From positions 8,491,763 through 8,555,762 of the forward strand of contig CM070601.1 of the NCBI GenBank assembly GCA_036346395.1: a stretch of DNA of 64,000 bases, given 5' to 3'. The stretch is from Hsuehochloa calcarea. Lineage: Eukaryota > Streptophyta > Magnoliopsida > Poales > Poaceae. The notes below the pieces were generated by a model. It worked only from the letters and a program-made list of their open reading frames with translations. It was not told the DNA's origin and made no database searches. Numbering within the stretch: position 1 is the stretch's first letter; each line of letters starts with the position of its first letter. The translations under genes were made by a program, and so were the position numbers. This document shows, in pieces, positions 12,241 through 22,836 of this stretch.

Positions 12241-13711
12241 TTACGAGTATTTAAGTCAAAAACAACTATGAATGATAAGTGACTTACCACCTCTCTGCCT
12301 CTGCGCAGAGTAGTTCCTTCTCTTGTCTTAGCTCTAAAAGTTGTCGATGATACTCACCGACAACAGCAATTTGCTCCAGAGCTTTCTGCAAAAAGAAAAC
12401 AGTGAGAAGGGAAGGAAAGCCACATATATAAGTATTCTGAAGATACTTACATTCATAGTCGTTCTAGCAAAATCGAATATACAAGGTCCGGTCTCAGCCT
12501 TATCTATTCTCGCGACTTTGTCCCACCACACCTTCTCGAGGCGCGTTGTCAAAAGTATTATCCGTATTGGGAATATCTTTGGGATGGGGACTCGGTCACG
12601 AGATTTGTGCGAAGACCCTCGACGGAGGCAGCCCAAAGAAGTCACCACGAAGTTGAAATTTTCTCCTTCCGTTCTGTGATTTCTCTTTGGGTAGGGAAGG
12701 AACGCCTCCTCGATTTCCTTCCCAGGCGGTGCGCAGTGGTCACCACCTTGACCAGAGGCTTCCACACCGCCTCGTTGTTTCTACGACTTGAGAGTCGAGC
12801 GGCCACCTCAACAATGCTACCGCTACCTCAAGAGTCGTGTTACGACTTCAGCAGATGTGGGAGACACTGGGAGTCTCGACTTCATCGGCCACAGGCCAAG
12901 GGTGATGCTTGACCACCTCCATTGCTACCTCTCCAATGAGTCAAGGGATAGCAATGGACTTCTCAGAAGCATTCCTGGGTCAAGGAGTCTGACCAAATAA
13001 AGAAAAGCAAATCAGGTTGTGAAAAGAAAAAGGTAAATGTCCTTCTTACACTTCAAGACATTTCACATACCTCGCACTCGGTCTTAACCAGAATTTTGGA
13101 GCAATCCTCCCAACGGAGGACCTCTTTTCTCCACGACCACGTCCGGTCGAGGTTCAACAATTAGCTCACCTACGACCACGTCCAGTCGTAGAGTTTGAAC
13201 AGAACCGAGCTCGGTTTCTCGATCTTTGGATGGACGAGATCGGTCTCGACCATTCCGTATAAAGATCGCCTCGATTGCGAGTTGTCTTGATCGATGCAAG
13301 ATCGTCCTTCATAAAGACACAAAATCCTTCTAGTTCTCCTTTCAAGTTTCTTAATAAAACTAGGAGTGGCACCAATCTGCGAAAGATTCCGTGTCATAAT
13401 AGAAGGGTACCTTAGCCTTGCGAGGTTTGCGCTTGAGAGGTTCAACCGCTTCAACCTCTTGACCCGACCACTGCGGCCTCGGCCAGATACAACTACATTG
13501 CCGCAGTTCTTGTAGAGGGCTTGGTCGAAAGACCGAACTCGAACTTGCTCCCCTTGCTCGCAGATTTTACAAGTCGACGTCTCTTCGAGGAGGAGCCGAG
13601 TCTTTGTCTTCGACAACCCAAATACGCCAATAGTCATCGAGCGACTTCTTCGTCGTCTGGCGATTTTCCATGCCTACTTTACGTAAAGCAAAATGTAAAA
13701 GAAGAATCACT

Positions 13712-13860
13712 AATTAGTCGTAAGTTTTTCTACGACTAGTACCAAGTCGTAAGTTTTTCTCGACTAGTACCAAGTCGTAAGTTTTTCTACGACTTTTCTT
13801 GATTGTAAGATATTCTACGATCACCATTAGTCGTAAGTATCTTCTACGACTATAAAGTCC
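13712..13860. repeat. Second internal hairpin cassette cluster
   Basis: Five consecutive units of AGTCGTAAGTTTTTCTACGACT or close variants, including one diverged GATTGTAAGATATTCTACGATC in which the arms changed together and still pair. The cluster lies in or next to an intron of the antisense gene. Confidence 0.8.
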
Positions 13861-15365
13861 TAAAGAGAGAATCAGATTTCTGATTACCTTTAGGCGCTCT
13901 ATCCTTTCATCTGCGGACAAAACCGCAATGACTTGAGGAACCGCCCCTCGGAGTGGCGGGGACTTCTCACAGATGAGTCTGACTCTGGAGTCAACCTCAG
14001 CCTGTGAAAGATCTGTGTAAACAGATAAAAATATTAGACAAAGTTGAGAAAGACCAAACGGAGAGTTAAGTCGACAATTGCTTACCCTCCTCGTAGTCTC
14101 TGGTGGGTCTCCTCTTCCCGAGTACCTCCACATAGGAGATGCTCGTTTCTTCAGAGGACTAATTCGGCGTGTGATGAAATCCTTCACCACATGCCATCCG
14201 GTCAGCCCTTCTTCCTTCAAGTCCTTAATGGCTTGAATGTAAGGGCTAATCCGGCTGATATCTTCAGGGGTTGAATCCCATGAAGACTTCTTTTCATGAC
14301 CTTCCCCACGAAAGAAAGGTCGTCTTCAGAGGTGACCTTCGGTAGAACCACCTCTTCCTCCACTCGCCACGAAGACCGGTGAAACTCAATGTACTCCTTC
14401 GACTTCGAGTCGTGGAGCTTGAGATCATGACTTCCGGCGATTCGGTTTGTCGAGCCATCCCATAATAATATTGGAACAACTCGAGATCCGCCGAATCCCT
14501 GTGTACGCCGCATGATACACGAACACACTCAACATGGTAATGGAATTGGGACCTAAGTTCACCGGTTCCACCCCAAAGTGTTCGAGTACTCATCAGTAAG
14601 AAAGGGTGGGCGAGCAATCGAAGGCCGCACTCACAATACGCTTGGAAGACGGATTTGCCCATTTTCCCCGATGGCGATCTTCGCCGATAGCGGAATCCAC
14701 TTCACCGAGCCTTCTCTCGAATCTTCCCAGATCGACCAAGATCTTGATCTTAGCCGCATCCATCTCCGATTCCTCCCATTCGAAACTCTCCCGCCATTTC
14801 GCCGTAAGCAAGAAGTTTTTTTGATTGGGTTGGCGGCGAGAAGATGAAACCTAGTCAAGACGGAGAAAGCAAGAGCTCAAGAACAATGAGTGATTTGGGG
14901 AAAAGTAAAATCCAAGTCTACCTCCCGGTAAGTTTTTATAATCAAGACGATCTCCGCCAGATCGGAAACCGTCCCGCTATAGGTCTATGATAGATGGTTG
15001 TACCGCCGGAACCGCTTCATCGGACAAGTCTATGAGAGACGGTTGCAATTCTCCGGATGGTCCGCTCGAGAAAAAGTAGGTACGTATTGTCACCTCCAAG
15101 CAAAATTACATTCTTGACCAAGTCTTTCTAGTCGAAGGAAGTATCAATCTAAGAGCTTTTCTCCGATTCCCTACCACGACCATCGACGGTCATAGGGGTT
15201 TTTATGACTTTTTGATAGTCGTAAGCAACCTTCCGATAAAGCAAATTCTGGTCAAAGCAACACTCAAATGTCGAAGAGTTTTTCCTTCGACTATCATTCT
15301 ACGACATTCTCATGGTCGTAAGTCCATTTACTGAAACCTTTATCAAGTAAGTTACTTTCACTTGA

Positions 15366-15378
15366 AGTCGGGGCTAGA
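15366..15378 (+). other. Polypurine tract before the 3' LTR
   Basis: AGTCGGGGCTAGA abuts the TG of the 3' LTR. It is short for a polypurine tract but sits exactly where plus-strand priming is expected, and it recurs at 10,780-10,793. Confidence 0.65.
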
Positions 15379-16142
15379 TGACGAGGATCTAATAATCCTC
15401 ATTTTTATCTTTTATCTATAATTCTTATTATGGGTAAATATGATGTCACATAGTCCCCAGAGGTACCCCTTATCTAAAAGGGAGAAGTCCAATAAGTGGT
15501 TGTAAGTCTTGCTACGACTATATCATGGTCGTAAGTCTTTCTACGACCACTACATAGTCGTAAGTCCTTCTACGACTGCTACCTGGTCGTAAGTCCTTCT
15601 GCGACTGCTACCTGGTCGTAAGTTCTTCTACGACCAGGTAAACTACGACCACCTTATAATCAAACCTACAGGCGAGTGGGTCCAATTGATTAAGGAATCC
15701 GAACAGTGCGCACGCACTATTATTCCGCTTATTAATGGTGCGTAATTACCCCATTATCTCGGAAGATAATTGCGGACGGCGTGAAGAAGCCGAGGCGCCG
15801 ATATTATCGCCAAGATGCGCTCAAGCATCGGATTAATCAGGCGCATCTCCCGCAGGGCAAAACGGCTACTTCTTCACGACTATATAAGGGCATCGATCAG
15901 AGAGATAGGGGGCAAGGAACAAGAGCCAGTCAATTAGGAACACAAGTGCTATTCTCTGTAATAGTCTTAGTCTTTTACTTGATCATCAAGAATACCATAC
16001 ACACAGGATTAGGGTTATTATTCTCTCCGAGAAGGCTGAACTGCCTAAACATCCCGTGTCAATCCACTCTGCGTGATCTTATCTCTAGGAGACCCCCCGA
16101 ATCAAACAATCTTTACGTAAGATCGGTTCTAATACACCGACA
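15379..16142 (+). repeat. 3' LTR of the Tat-type gypsy element
   Basis: Near-identical to 3,144-3,904, ending CACCGACA, then the TSD GTACT. Differences from the 5' LTR are mainly indels of one to a few bases, many in G or C runs (for example around 15,670, 15,705 and 15,830-15,860). The frame at 15,781-16,149 is an LTR frame, not a gene. Confidence 0.95.
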
Positions 16143-16147
16143 GTACT

Positions 16148-16578
16148 AAACTAACCATAAGGCCCCTCCTTTCGTGAAGACAAACATGTGTGTGTGTGTG
16201 TGGTGTGAGGGTTTACTGAGTACCTTTGTATTCATTGTTGCTCAAATATGTGGATCCAGACTGCGAGACTGAAGACCTAGTGTGTGGATACTTCTATGTG
16301 TTCAACTTTAGAAGTGAAGATGACGACGATGACTTGGTCATAGCCTCAGTCGATTGTCTATGGCAAATCATGGAGTTTCTTTTTGGTATATTTATCTTCT
16401 GCTGCTATTTACTCTTTAGACTCATCGGCCTATCAGTTCGACATGAAATGTAAGAACTTGGCTTTAACGTTTATTTCTGACCTTTTATGTAATATCAAAT
16501 ACTCTTTTACTTGAGCGCGTGAATGGATGTGGTATTCATTAATATTGTATTGCATGAGCTAGCTACTGATCATGAGAC
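16148..16578. other. Older LTR-like sequence between two insertions
   Basis: AT-rich, starting with a short TG microsatellite (about 16,188-16,203). The text (GACTGCGAGACTGAAGACC, TATTTATCTTCTGCTGCTA, a GGATGTGGTATTCATT end) is typical of the 3' part of a grass LTR, with no gene. It continues the sequence interrupted by the 13-kb element and is itself interrupted by the solo LTR at 16,584. Confidence 0.45.
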
Positions 16579-16583
16579 TAGCT

Positions 16584-18301
16584 TGTGGATATCATGGGGA
16601 TATGCTCCAGATCTTAGGATGATGTGACAATTGACAATGACGATAATGGTTTATCGTTTCATGTGTTTTCGGTAAAGAAACATAATGTCGTCATCTTGGC
16701 GGTCGACCGGTCCAAGATCGCCGGCGCGGGCGCCGGACCGACAATGTCAGAAAGTGGTGGATTGAGCTGGGCCAAAAATAGAGGGTGTAGGCAAGAGAGG
16801 AGATTCTATTGCACTTGGTCCCATAATTTTTGGAGTCTCCAGTCAAAAGTTCTATTGGTTCGAAAATTCCAGTAGGTTTCAGTTTTTCAGAGAGGAAAAA
16901 TGGCTAAGTCTCACCATGGTCCGACCGCCCATAGGTGGTGGTCGGGCCGCCAGGTACTGATTTTCATTTGGTTAAATCGCCCATCGTGGCGGCGATATTC
17001 GGTTGTTAGGTCAAAGTCATGAGTTTCAGGGCATATATGTTGTATGATGCATGTTTTGACTAACATGGGTCAAGTTGTGAAGAACTTGTTCCCAAATTTA
17101 GGTTTACTTGTCTATTGTTGTGCAGGTTGCTTGGTGGTCAACGACGGTCAACGGCGAGGATGATCGGGACTAAGCTTGGAGAGCTGAGGTCCAGAACGAT
17201 CGACGATGCCGGGTGAGGTCAAGGTACTCAAGCGTGGTGCAAGATGGACAAGGGTGACCTATTAGCTAATCTGAGGCGCAAGATGGCGCAAGGTGTAGCT
17301 AGTTAGGTCAAGGGGTGTTAAAGACGGTGCATTAAATTGCGTGCGTAAGTGTCCCGTTTGTTTTGGGCCTTAACGGGAGCCTAATTGAGTCAAACTTCTA
17401 GAAGGTCTAAGCCTCCACTATAAATAGGAGAGGGAGGTGGCTGCACCTCCTCTTCGTCTCTTTTGCTATTTTTGTAAACCCTAATTTTCTTAGGGAGAGT
17501 TTTTGTGGAGGCTAGGGTTCTTGATAGTTTGATGCGATTTTTGTGCTCTTGGATTGAGCATTGTCCTCCATTGATGGAGAGGCTGTAAGCCCATATCATA
17601 TCAATCAATCAAAGGAAAGTTTGATCAATGTTTTGTCTCATTGCGTTCTTCCTCTATATTTGATGATTTTGAGTATTTCTTTGACTCGCGAGTTTTTGAT
17701 TGAATTCTTCACGTGATCTAGCTTGCTGTGACGTGTGAGAACCTATCTAGGATCATCTTGATCATCAATCACCCACGAGCAAGATCTTGGATCAAGTTTT
17801 CGTTTTGACCCGGTTTTGAACCCTTCTTTGATCAAACGAAAAATGATCTTTATTCTTCCAAGAATTATCACAATCTTCGATTGGAATAGCTTCTTGATAT
17901 CATAGAGAAGGTGTGTTCCAAGTTTCATCAAGTTTGGAGTTGTAGATCAAAAGTTCCATCTATTTGCAACTTCGTCATCGGGCTATTTGATGCATTACGA
18001 TGGCGGTGATCGATCGACCGCCAAAGATCACCGGTCGATCGGCGAGCAATCGGTCCAACCGCCCTTGAGCCAACGGTTCGACCGACAGTACACTGAGATT
18101 TTTTATCTTGTGTTTGATCTTTTGTAGTATTGATTATGGGTTTTTTCTTATTGGAATCAATGTTAGTCTTCCGCTGTACTGATATACTGATCTTCGTAGC
18201 TTCCATAGCTACTGGAGTGAAATTTGTGTTGAATCCATTATTTATGAAAAAGTGAGCATACTCCTATTCACTCACCCTCTCGTCGTCTTTTCGGTCCAAT
18301 A
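16584..18301 (+). mobile_element. Solo LTR, 1.72 kb, TSD TAGCT (first copy of a family)
   Basis: Bounded by TAGCT at 16,579-16,583 and 18,302-18,306. Starts TGTGGATATCATGG and ends TCGGTCCAATA, where CA has mutated to TA. A second copy lies inverted at 37,429-38,926. A TATA box (CTATAAATAG at 17,419-17,428) precedes an AAACCCTAATTTTC leader. There is no internal region or partner LTR, so this is the product of LTR-LTR recombination. The style of the 3' end (CACTCACCCTCT...TTTTCGGTCCAA) suggests a Ty1/copia family, but this is not proven. It is about 0.2 kb longer than the second copy. Confidence 0.88.
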
Positions 18302-18306
18302 TAGCT

Positions 18307-20725
18307 CGATGATAGATATCTAAAAAGGTGCCAATAGATTATGTGACAACAAGTACTGACCCCTGAATCAACGAAGTCGTTTGCCCATCGCCTATAAGTT
18401 CAATCACAGTCACAGGGCGAGTCTATCTAAGTTCACCTGATTGTGTATGCGAATGAAACATGCATATCCGAAGGTGAGTAAGCAGCAATGCAAACATTTG
18501 CATAGTTTGTAATTACAGAAATCTACAAAATTGTGTATTGTAAGGCCGGGCCCAACTGGAAGTCTGGATTCACATAGGAACTTCATAGGAAACCTCACGT
18601 GCAGTGAGAGTGGGTGTTTCATTTCCTTGTAATTTCTACTGAATTCTTGTGGTTTAAACGTGTACTCTCCCTTCCATTCGCCAGACACATATGTTACTAC
18701 CTCGCTCCATCATTGTATACTCGGAACAAGAAGAACTTCCTATATGTGATAATGGTCCTTAGCTCCCCGTGGAGGTTGTATGCACTATGCCGCCATTGCT
18801 GTTTCGTTAGTAGTTAGTACTGGTACTGGTAAATCACACGGCGGCAGCTTCCATGGGATCGAACAAAACATACCGAAAACGATGGGGGATTCGCCCAAAA
18901 ACCCCTGGTGCAATGAACCAGCAGACCACAAAAAAGGGACAAGCATGCTTGTTCTTCGAACCAACAACCGATCACCCATATATATCCCAACACAAACACC
19001 TGCGACGCTGAGGAATGCAGAGATCAACAAAGACAAGACCCGGAGCTGATGCTCATCTCATCGCGTTTTGCCAAACATTCCAATGGCTTTACGCAAAAAT
19101 TTTGCCAGAGGGGTTAATCGGGCACCGCACCGGCACCGGCACCGGCACCGGCAACGGCGGCAAGAGTCGACGCGCCAAGTGGTGGGGGATCCGATTAATG
19201 GTAATGGAGAGGCGAATAACGAGCTGAAAACCGCAGGGAACATCGAATTTGTTCCGTTCGTTTCTTTTTCGTTTCTCCGTGCCTCGGTGTAGGCCGGGCC
19301 CGCCCCCGCGGGTGGGTGAAATACCGCTCGCGAACTCGCACACTCCACGCAAGTGAGGTCGCCGCCTTGTCGACCGACCGATCCATCTTTTCCTAGGAAA
19401 CCAAGGAGCGGGACATATCGAGCAACGAATGCTTTACCAATTTGTACCACCCCATGTCATGTCGGATTCAGTTGTCAGCTCCAGCATGCTAGACCGAGAC
19501 CCAACTGAACTTTGCAGGGTATAGCAGCTACTCGTATTTGCATCCGCATGCATGTCTGCAGTGTTACTGCCACATATTGGTCACTGTTAATTATGTAATC
19601 TAGTAACATCATCCTGCATTTAAACTGTACCAATATATGTCACCCATATCGGCCAGCGGTCCAGCACTGTGTAATAAGCAATAAGTCCTCGGATTTGCTA
19701 TTTCACACGAGTCTGAAATTTTGTAAAATTATAGTCAATTTTTTCACCTTCAGATCGGTGTGGAGATTCGTGCTCCGACGAAATCGTCTTCCTCCTCTCT
19801 GGTGCCTAACAACGGTACTGGCGGAGGCTGGCGGATTAGGGTTAAGGTTCATCCATTTAGGTTTCGAGTTCGCCGGTGCTCCTGGGCTTAGAGGGAGGCT
19901 GGAGTGGCGACGGACCAGCGGTGTGTCGAGGTGGCGATGGCGACGTCGAATGCGGGCAAGGAGGAGAGCGGTGGGCGGGGTTGGTGAGGCGACGACCAAA
20001 GTGGCTATGAGGCGGTGGAAGGTTGCGGTGGATCCGACGGTGGTAGCCGTTGGAGACTATGAAGGGGGTAACGCGGGGGATCTTGCCATAGAGAAGGAAG
20101 AAGGGAGGCGGTGGCTGTGGGACTCGGAGGCAGGCGGAAGAGGAGGAGACGGGGTAGAAGGAGCTTGCCGATGAGCACAGAGGTGAGGCTAGGGGCAACG
20201 TCGGTTGGGTGTGGAGCGAGTTAGAGTTAAGGTGTTGAGTGAGTTATATAGGTGAGAGAGAGAGAGTTATAAGCCACGTAATCTTGATCTATCGGTGAAA
20301 AACAGCGATTTCGTAATTTCTGTGCTTACGAAATAAACGCCCCCATAAGTTTATCATCTTGGCATCTGATTCTGATCCATCATGTCATATGTCAAGCGGT
20401 CGTTACACAGGACATAAAAATACACGCAAATATCTCCCATTCCCTTCCGTATCAAACGTCGATTTTTTTGATCCAGCGATGTGCCTATCTGGATCAGACG
20501 GCAGATTATCCGGATTGATGGGTTCGTTCTCTATAGTAACGCGATCCAGACTGTCCGATTCACGATCAAACGGCTGTAAAAGCCCGTCTACTCGATCGTG
20601 CGTGAAAAAAGAAGAAGAACGGACCCGAAGAACAAGAGCGAAGGCAAAACGTGCACAGAAGACTAGTTTGGCAATAAGAGCTTCTTGTTTATGTACTTTG
20701 CACATAGTGATTTCATCGGATCAAC
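18307..20725. other. Gene-poor stretch with a GC-rich patch
   Basis: No supported gene. A short (GGCACC)n microsatellite lies at about 19,126-19,153. The interval 19,745-20,200 is GC-rich and has long overlapping frames on both strands (159 residues + and 113 residues -), but these are proline/arginine-rich and domain-free. A TATATA at about 20,246 with a GA-repeat next to it could be a promoter remnant of a transposon-borne fragment. I do not call a gene here. Confidence 0.4.
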
Positions 20726-21490
20726 TTATTCCACAACAGCAAGAGCTCCGGTGAAGGCCGGAGCCACCTCGCCGTGTCCGGCGCCGGCCACGACGGTCAT
20801 GGTCATGGACTCCTCGCGGTGGAATCGTGTCTGCTTCGCGATGAACGCCTCCACAGTCCGCCGGAACTCCTCCGCGTCGTCCAGACCCCAGCACCTCTCC
20901 GCGTCCCGCGCCGTCACGGAGGACCGCCGCCTCCGCCCATTCTCTGACTCCGACCGCCGCAGCTCCGGCAACGCCGCCAGCTCGAGCACCCCGCGCGGCC
21001 CCATCTTCTCCGACCTGCTCCGCCTCGGCGCACGCGCCTCGTTGACGCGCACCGGCTGCTTGTCCTCGAACACCACCGCCGCGGCGACAGCGACCTCGGG
21101 CGCCGGAGCTGCCACCGGCGCTTCGGCGGCGGGAGGCAGCGTCGGCGGCGTCGGGGTGGTGAATGAAGGGAAACTGGCTGCGTCCGGTGCTGCGGGGGTC
21201 AGGGTGGCAGCGGCGGCGTTGGCGTTGGCGGCGGTGGGATGGTTGGAGTTGGAGGAGAGGGAGAGGTCATGCCTGGAGAGCGCGAGGAGGAGGAGCACGA
21301 TGGCGTTGCCGAGGACGAAGACGAAGCGGGGGTCAAGGAGGAGCGACCCGGCGAATCGCAGCACGGCGGCTGCGGCGGACGGCACGCGGGAGGACGACCA
21401 GGAGAGGAGAACCACGAGGGCGAGGAGCTCCCCCACGCGCAGCATCCGGTACAGGAGGCGTAGCCGCAACGCTGCTCCGGGCGCCGCCAT
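20726..21490 (-). CDS. DUF4408/DUF761-type membrane-anchored small protein
   Basis: An intact intronless frame encodes 254 residues. Residues about 18-75 hold two hydrophobic segments (ELLALVVLLSW; a leucine/valine-rich stretch with FVFVLGNAIVLLLLAL), as in the DUF4408 N-terminus of plant proteins. A low-complexity Ala/Pro/Thr linker follows (about 80-150), then a basic patch (ARAPRRSRSEK). The C-terminal motif EEFRRTVEAFIAKQTRFHREES (about 205-227) is a good match to the plant DUF761 motif. Such proteins are small, intronless and of poorly known function, with some linked to stress or growth. The start MAAPGAALRLRLL is chosen because a TATA box lies about 170 bp upstream on the same strand. 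GC content is high, as is usual for grass intronless genes. The overlapping + strand frame of 272 residues is a shadow. Confidence 0.82.
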   Translation of the reverse strand: MAAPGAALRLRLLYRMLRVGELLALVVLLSWSSSRVPSAAAAVLRFAGSLLLDPRFVFVLGNAIVLLLLALSRHDLSLSSNSNHPTAANANAAAATLTPAAPDAASFPSFTTPTPPTLPPAAEAPVAAPAPEVAVAAAVVFEDKQPVRVNEARAPRRSRSEKMGPRGVLELAALPELRRSESENGRRRRSSVTARDAERCWGLDDAEEFRRTVEAFIAKQTRFHREESMTMTVVAGAGHGEVAPAFTGALAVVE

Positions 21491-21654
21491 GGCAGTATAC
21501 TAGTACGTGATGGTGGTGGTGGTTCTTGTGGTTTGGGTTTGTTTGGGTTTTGGTCTTTTGGAAGGGAGGCGGCAGAGTGGAGAGGATTCGTTGGGAGGAG
21601 TGTGTGAGAGAGCACTTGAAATTCTCTCTTTGGTTGAGGTCAGGTGGATGTGGG

Positions 21655-21665
21655 CTTATATAAGC
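21655..21665 (-). promoter_or_regulatory. TATA box of the DUF761-type gene
   Basis: CTTATATAAG lies about 170 bp upstream of the start codon at 21,490, followed on the minus strand by a CT-rich leader (GAGAGAATTTCAAGTGC). The core is palindromic, so strand is inferred from the gene. Confidence 0.6.
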
Positions 21666-21724
21666 TATTTTTGGTGGCTTTATTTGTGATCTTTTGTGTT
21701 CAATTTATGTATTTGTCTTATTAC

Positions 21725-22836
21725 TATAAAAATATCTAATACTGGATATCTCATTACAGACGATTTTTCAAAACCGTCTATGTTAATGATAACCACACAC
21801 GGTTTTATTAGCGCGACCTTCTCTATTACTGGATACACTAAGAACCGTCTATGATGAGATACTTATCACAGACGGTTCGATAAGTATTTTCCGATTTTAC
21901 CTCACTCTTTGACTTGAAATGGCTAACTCTATGAGTTTACCATGACTACTTGAAATGTCTAACTCCCTGATTTTACTGTGACTACTTGAAATGCCTAACT
22001 CTCTTATTCCAAGTCATGGTAAATTTTAAGTCATACAATGACTACTTGAAATGCCTAAATCAGGGCTGATTTCAAGTAGTCACGGTAAAATCGAGACTGA
22101 TTTCAAGTAGTCACGGTAAAATCGAATAGTCAGGCATTTCAAGTTATAGTAAAATCACAGAGTCACGGACGGTTTTTAATATAAACCGTCTGTGATATTA
22201 GCCCATCACAGATGGTTTTTGTTTGAAGCCGTCTATGATTCACGAAAATTTTTGAACGCTTGCGCGGGAGGTAAAATATTTTGGCGATGTTTTTATATAT
22301 TATACCCACCCTTACCTTGTATTCCATCAGTCTCTCACTCTCCCTTCCCACACCGAGAACGAGGAGGAGGAGGGATGTCGACAAGGGAGGCTCATTCGGT
22401 TCGAGATGGACGCTTCTACTCGATCTCGTCCTCGTCAGAGAGTGAGCCATTGATTGAGAGAGTGAGTGAGAGAGAGTATCTTTTAATTACCTTCTTGCAA
22501 ACTATCGAAAGAGCATATGGAAAGTACTGTCCAGCAATTGAATTGTTTGGCTCAAAACTTAAAAAAATTTACAATAGAAAAAACTATCACAAACGATTTT
22601 TACTAAAAAAAAATCATCTGTGATAGTCTATTTTCACAGACGATTTTGATAAAGAACCATTTGTGATAATTGACTATCACGACGGCTATTGTTTAGAACC
22701 AGATGTGATAGCTTTTTTCACAGACGGTTCGTCTGTGATGACATCGTGTCATTATTGACCTATAAACTCAGACGGTTCAGAAAATCGTCTGTGATGATGT
22801 TTTTAACCGTCTGTGAAGATCTTATCTCTAGTAGTG
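21725..22836. mobile_element. CACTA-like non-autonomous element
   Basis: The right end, read on the minus strand, is CACTACTAGAGATAAGATC followed by TTCACAGACGGTT. The motif CACAGACGGTT and its complement recur many times across the element, as expected of CACTA subterminal repeats. The interior (21,905-22,150) has repeated and inverted ACTTGAAATGCCTAACTC and TTTCAAGTAGTCACGG units. The left end near ACTATAAAAATATC (about 21,725) is degraded and no 3-bp TSD can be called. It carries no transposase. The 143-residue frame at 22,192-22,623 looks fortuitous. The element sits just upstream of the DUF761 gene promoter. Confidence 0.7.

Larger units (their letters stand above)
11165..14858 (-). pseudogene. 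Antisense multi-exon gene inside the gypsy element (PF04195-like plus coiled coil)
   Basis: The gene is read from high to low coordinates. An N-terminal part (14,811-14,593) runs into a segment starting KSVFQAYCECGLRLLAHPF (about 14,655-14,600). This resembles the putative gypsy-type transposon domain that Tat elements encode in antisense, and it has frameshifts. Downstream exons are charged heptad-rich coiled coils (about 12,020-11,896, 11,760-11,460 and 11,367-11,162, ending NKSENCKKW). Consensus introns are visible on the minus strand: 11,368-11,457 and 11,639-11,707 (GTAAG donors, AG acceptors), about 12,038-12,286, about 12,386-12,448, and around 13,885-14,010. Its function is unknown. 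It has probably decayed, though frameshifts could also be sequence errors. Confidence 0.65.
3144..16142 (+). mobile_element. Full-length Ty3/gypsy LTR retrotransposon, Tat/RIRE2 type, 13.0 kb
   Basis: Two LTRs of 761 and 764 bp, both TG...CA, enclose a gag-pol region and a long 3' spacer. The 5-bp direct repeat GTACT at 3,139-3,143 and 16,143-16,147 proves a single complete insertion. Order inside: primer-binding site, Gag, aspartic protease, reverse transcriptase with YVDD, RNase H, a second RNase H-like domain, integrase, then about 5 kb with an antisense spliced gene before the polypurine tract. A second RNase H and an antisense ORF between integrase and 3' LTR are hallmarks of the plant Tat clade. 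All sense frames are interrupted, so this copy is not autonomous as read. The LTRs are nearly identical and differ mainly by small indels. Confidence 0.95.

Noticed and set aside
13712..13860. Regularly repeated short palindromes resembling a CRISPR array
   Set aside because: The genome is clearly a plant, the spacers are repeat-derived and short, the same cassette is in LTRs, and no cas genes occur. It is a retroelement repeat.
19695..20198. Overlapping frames of 159 residues (+) and 113 residues (-)
   Set aside because: Both are low-complexity in a GC-rich patch, with no domain, splice signals or clear start context.
20685..21503. 272-residue + strand frame
   Set aside because: It overlaps the DUF761-type gene on the other strand, is low in complexity and has no domain. 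It is a GC shadow.
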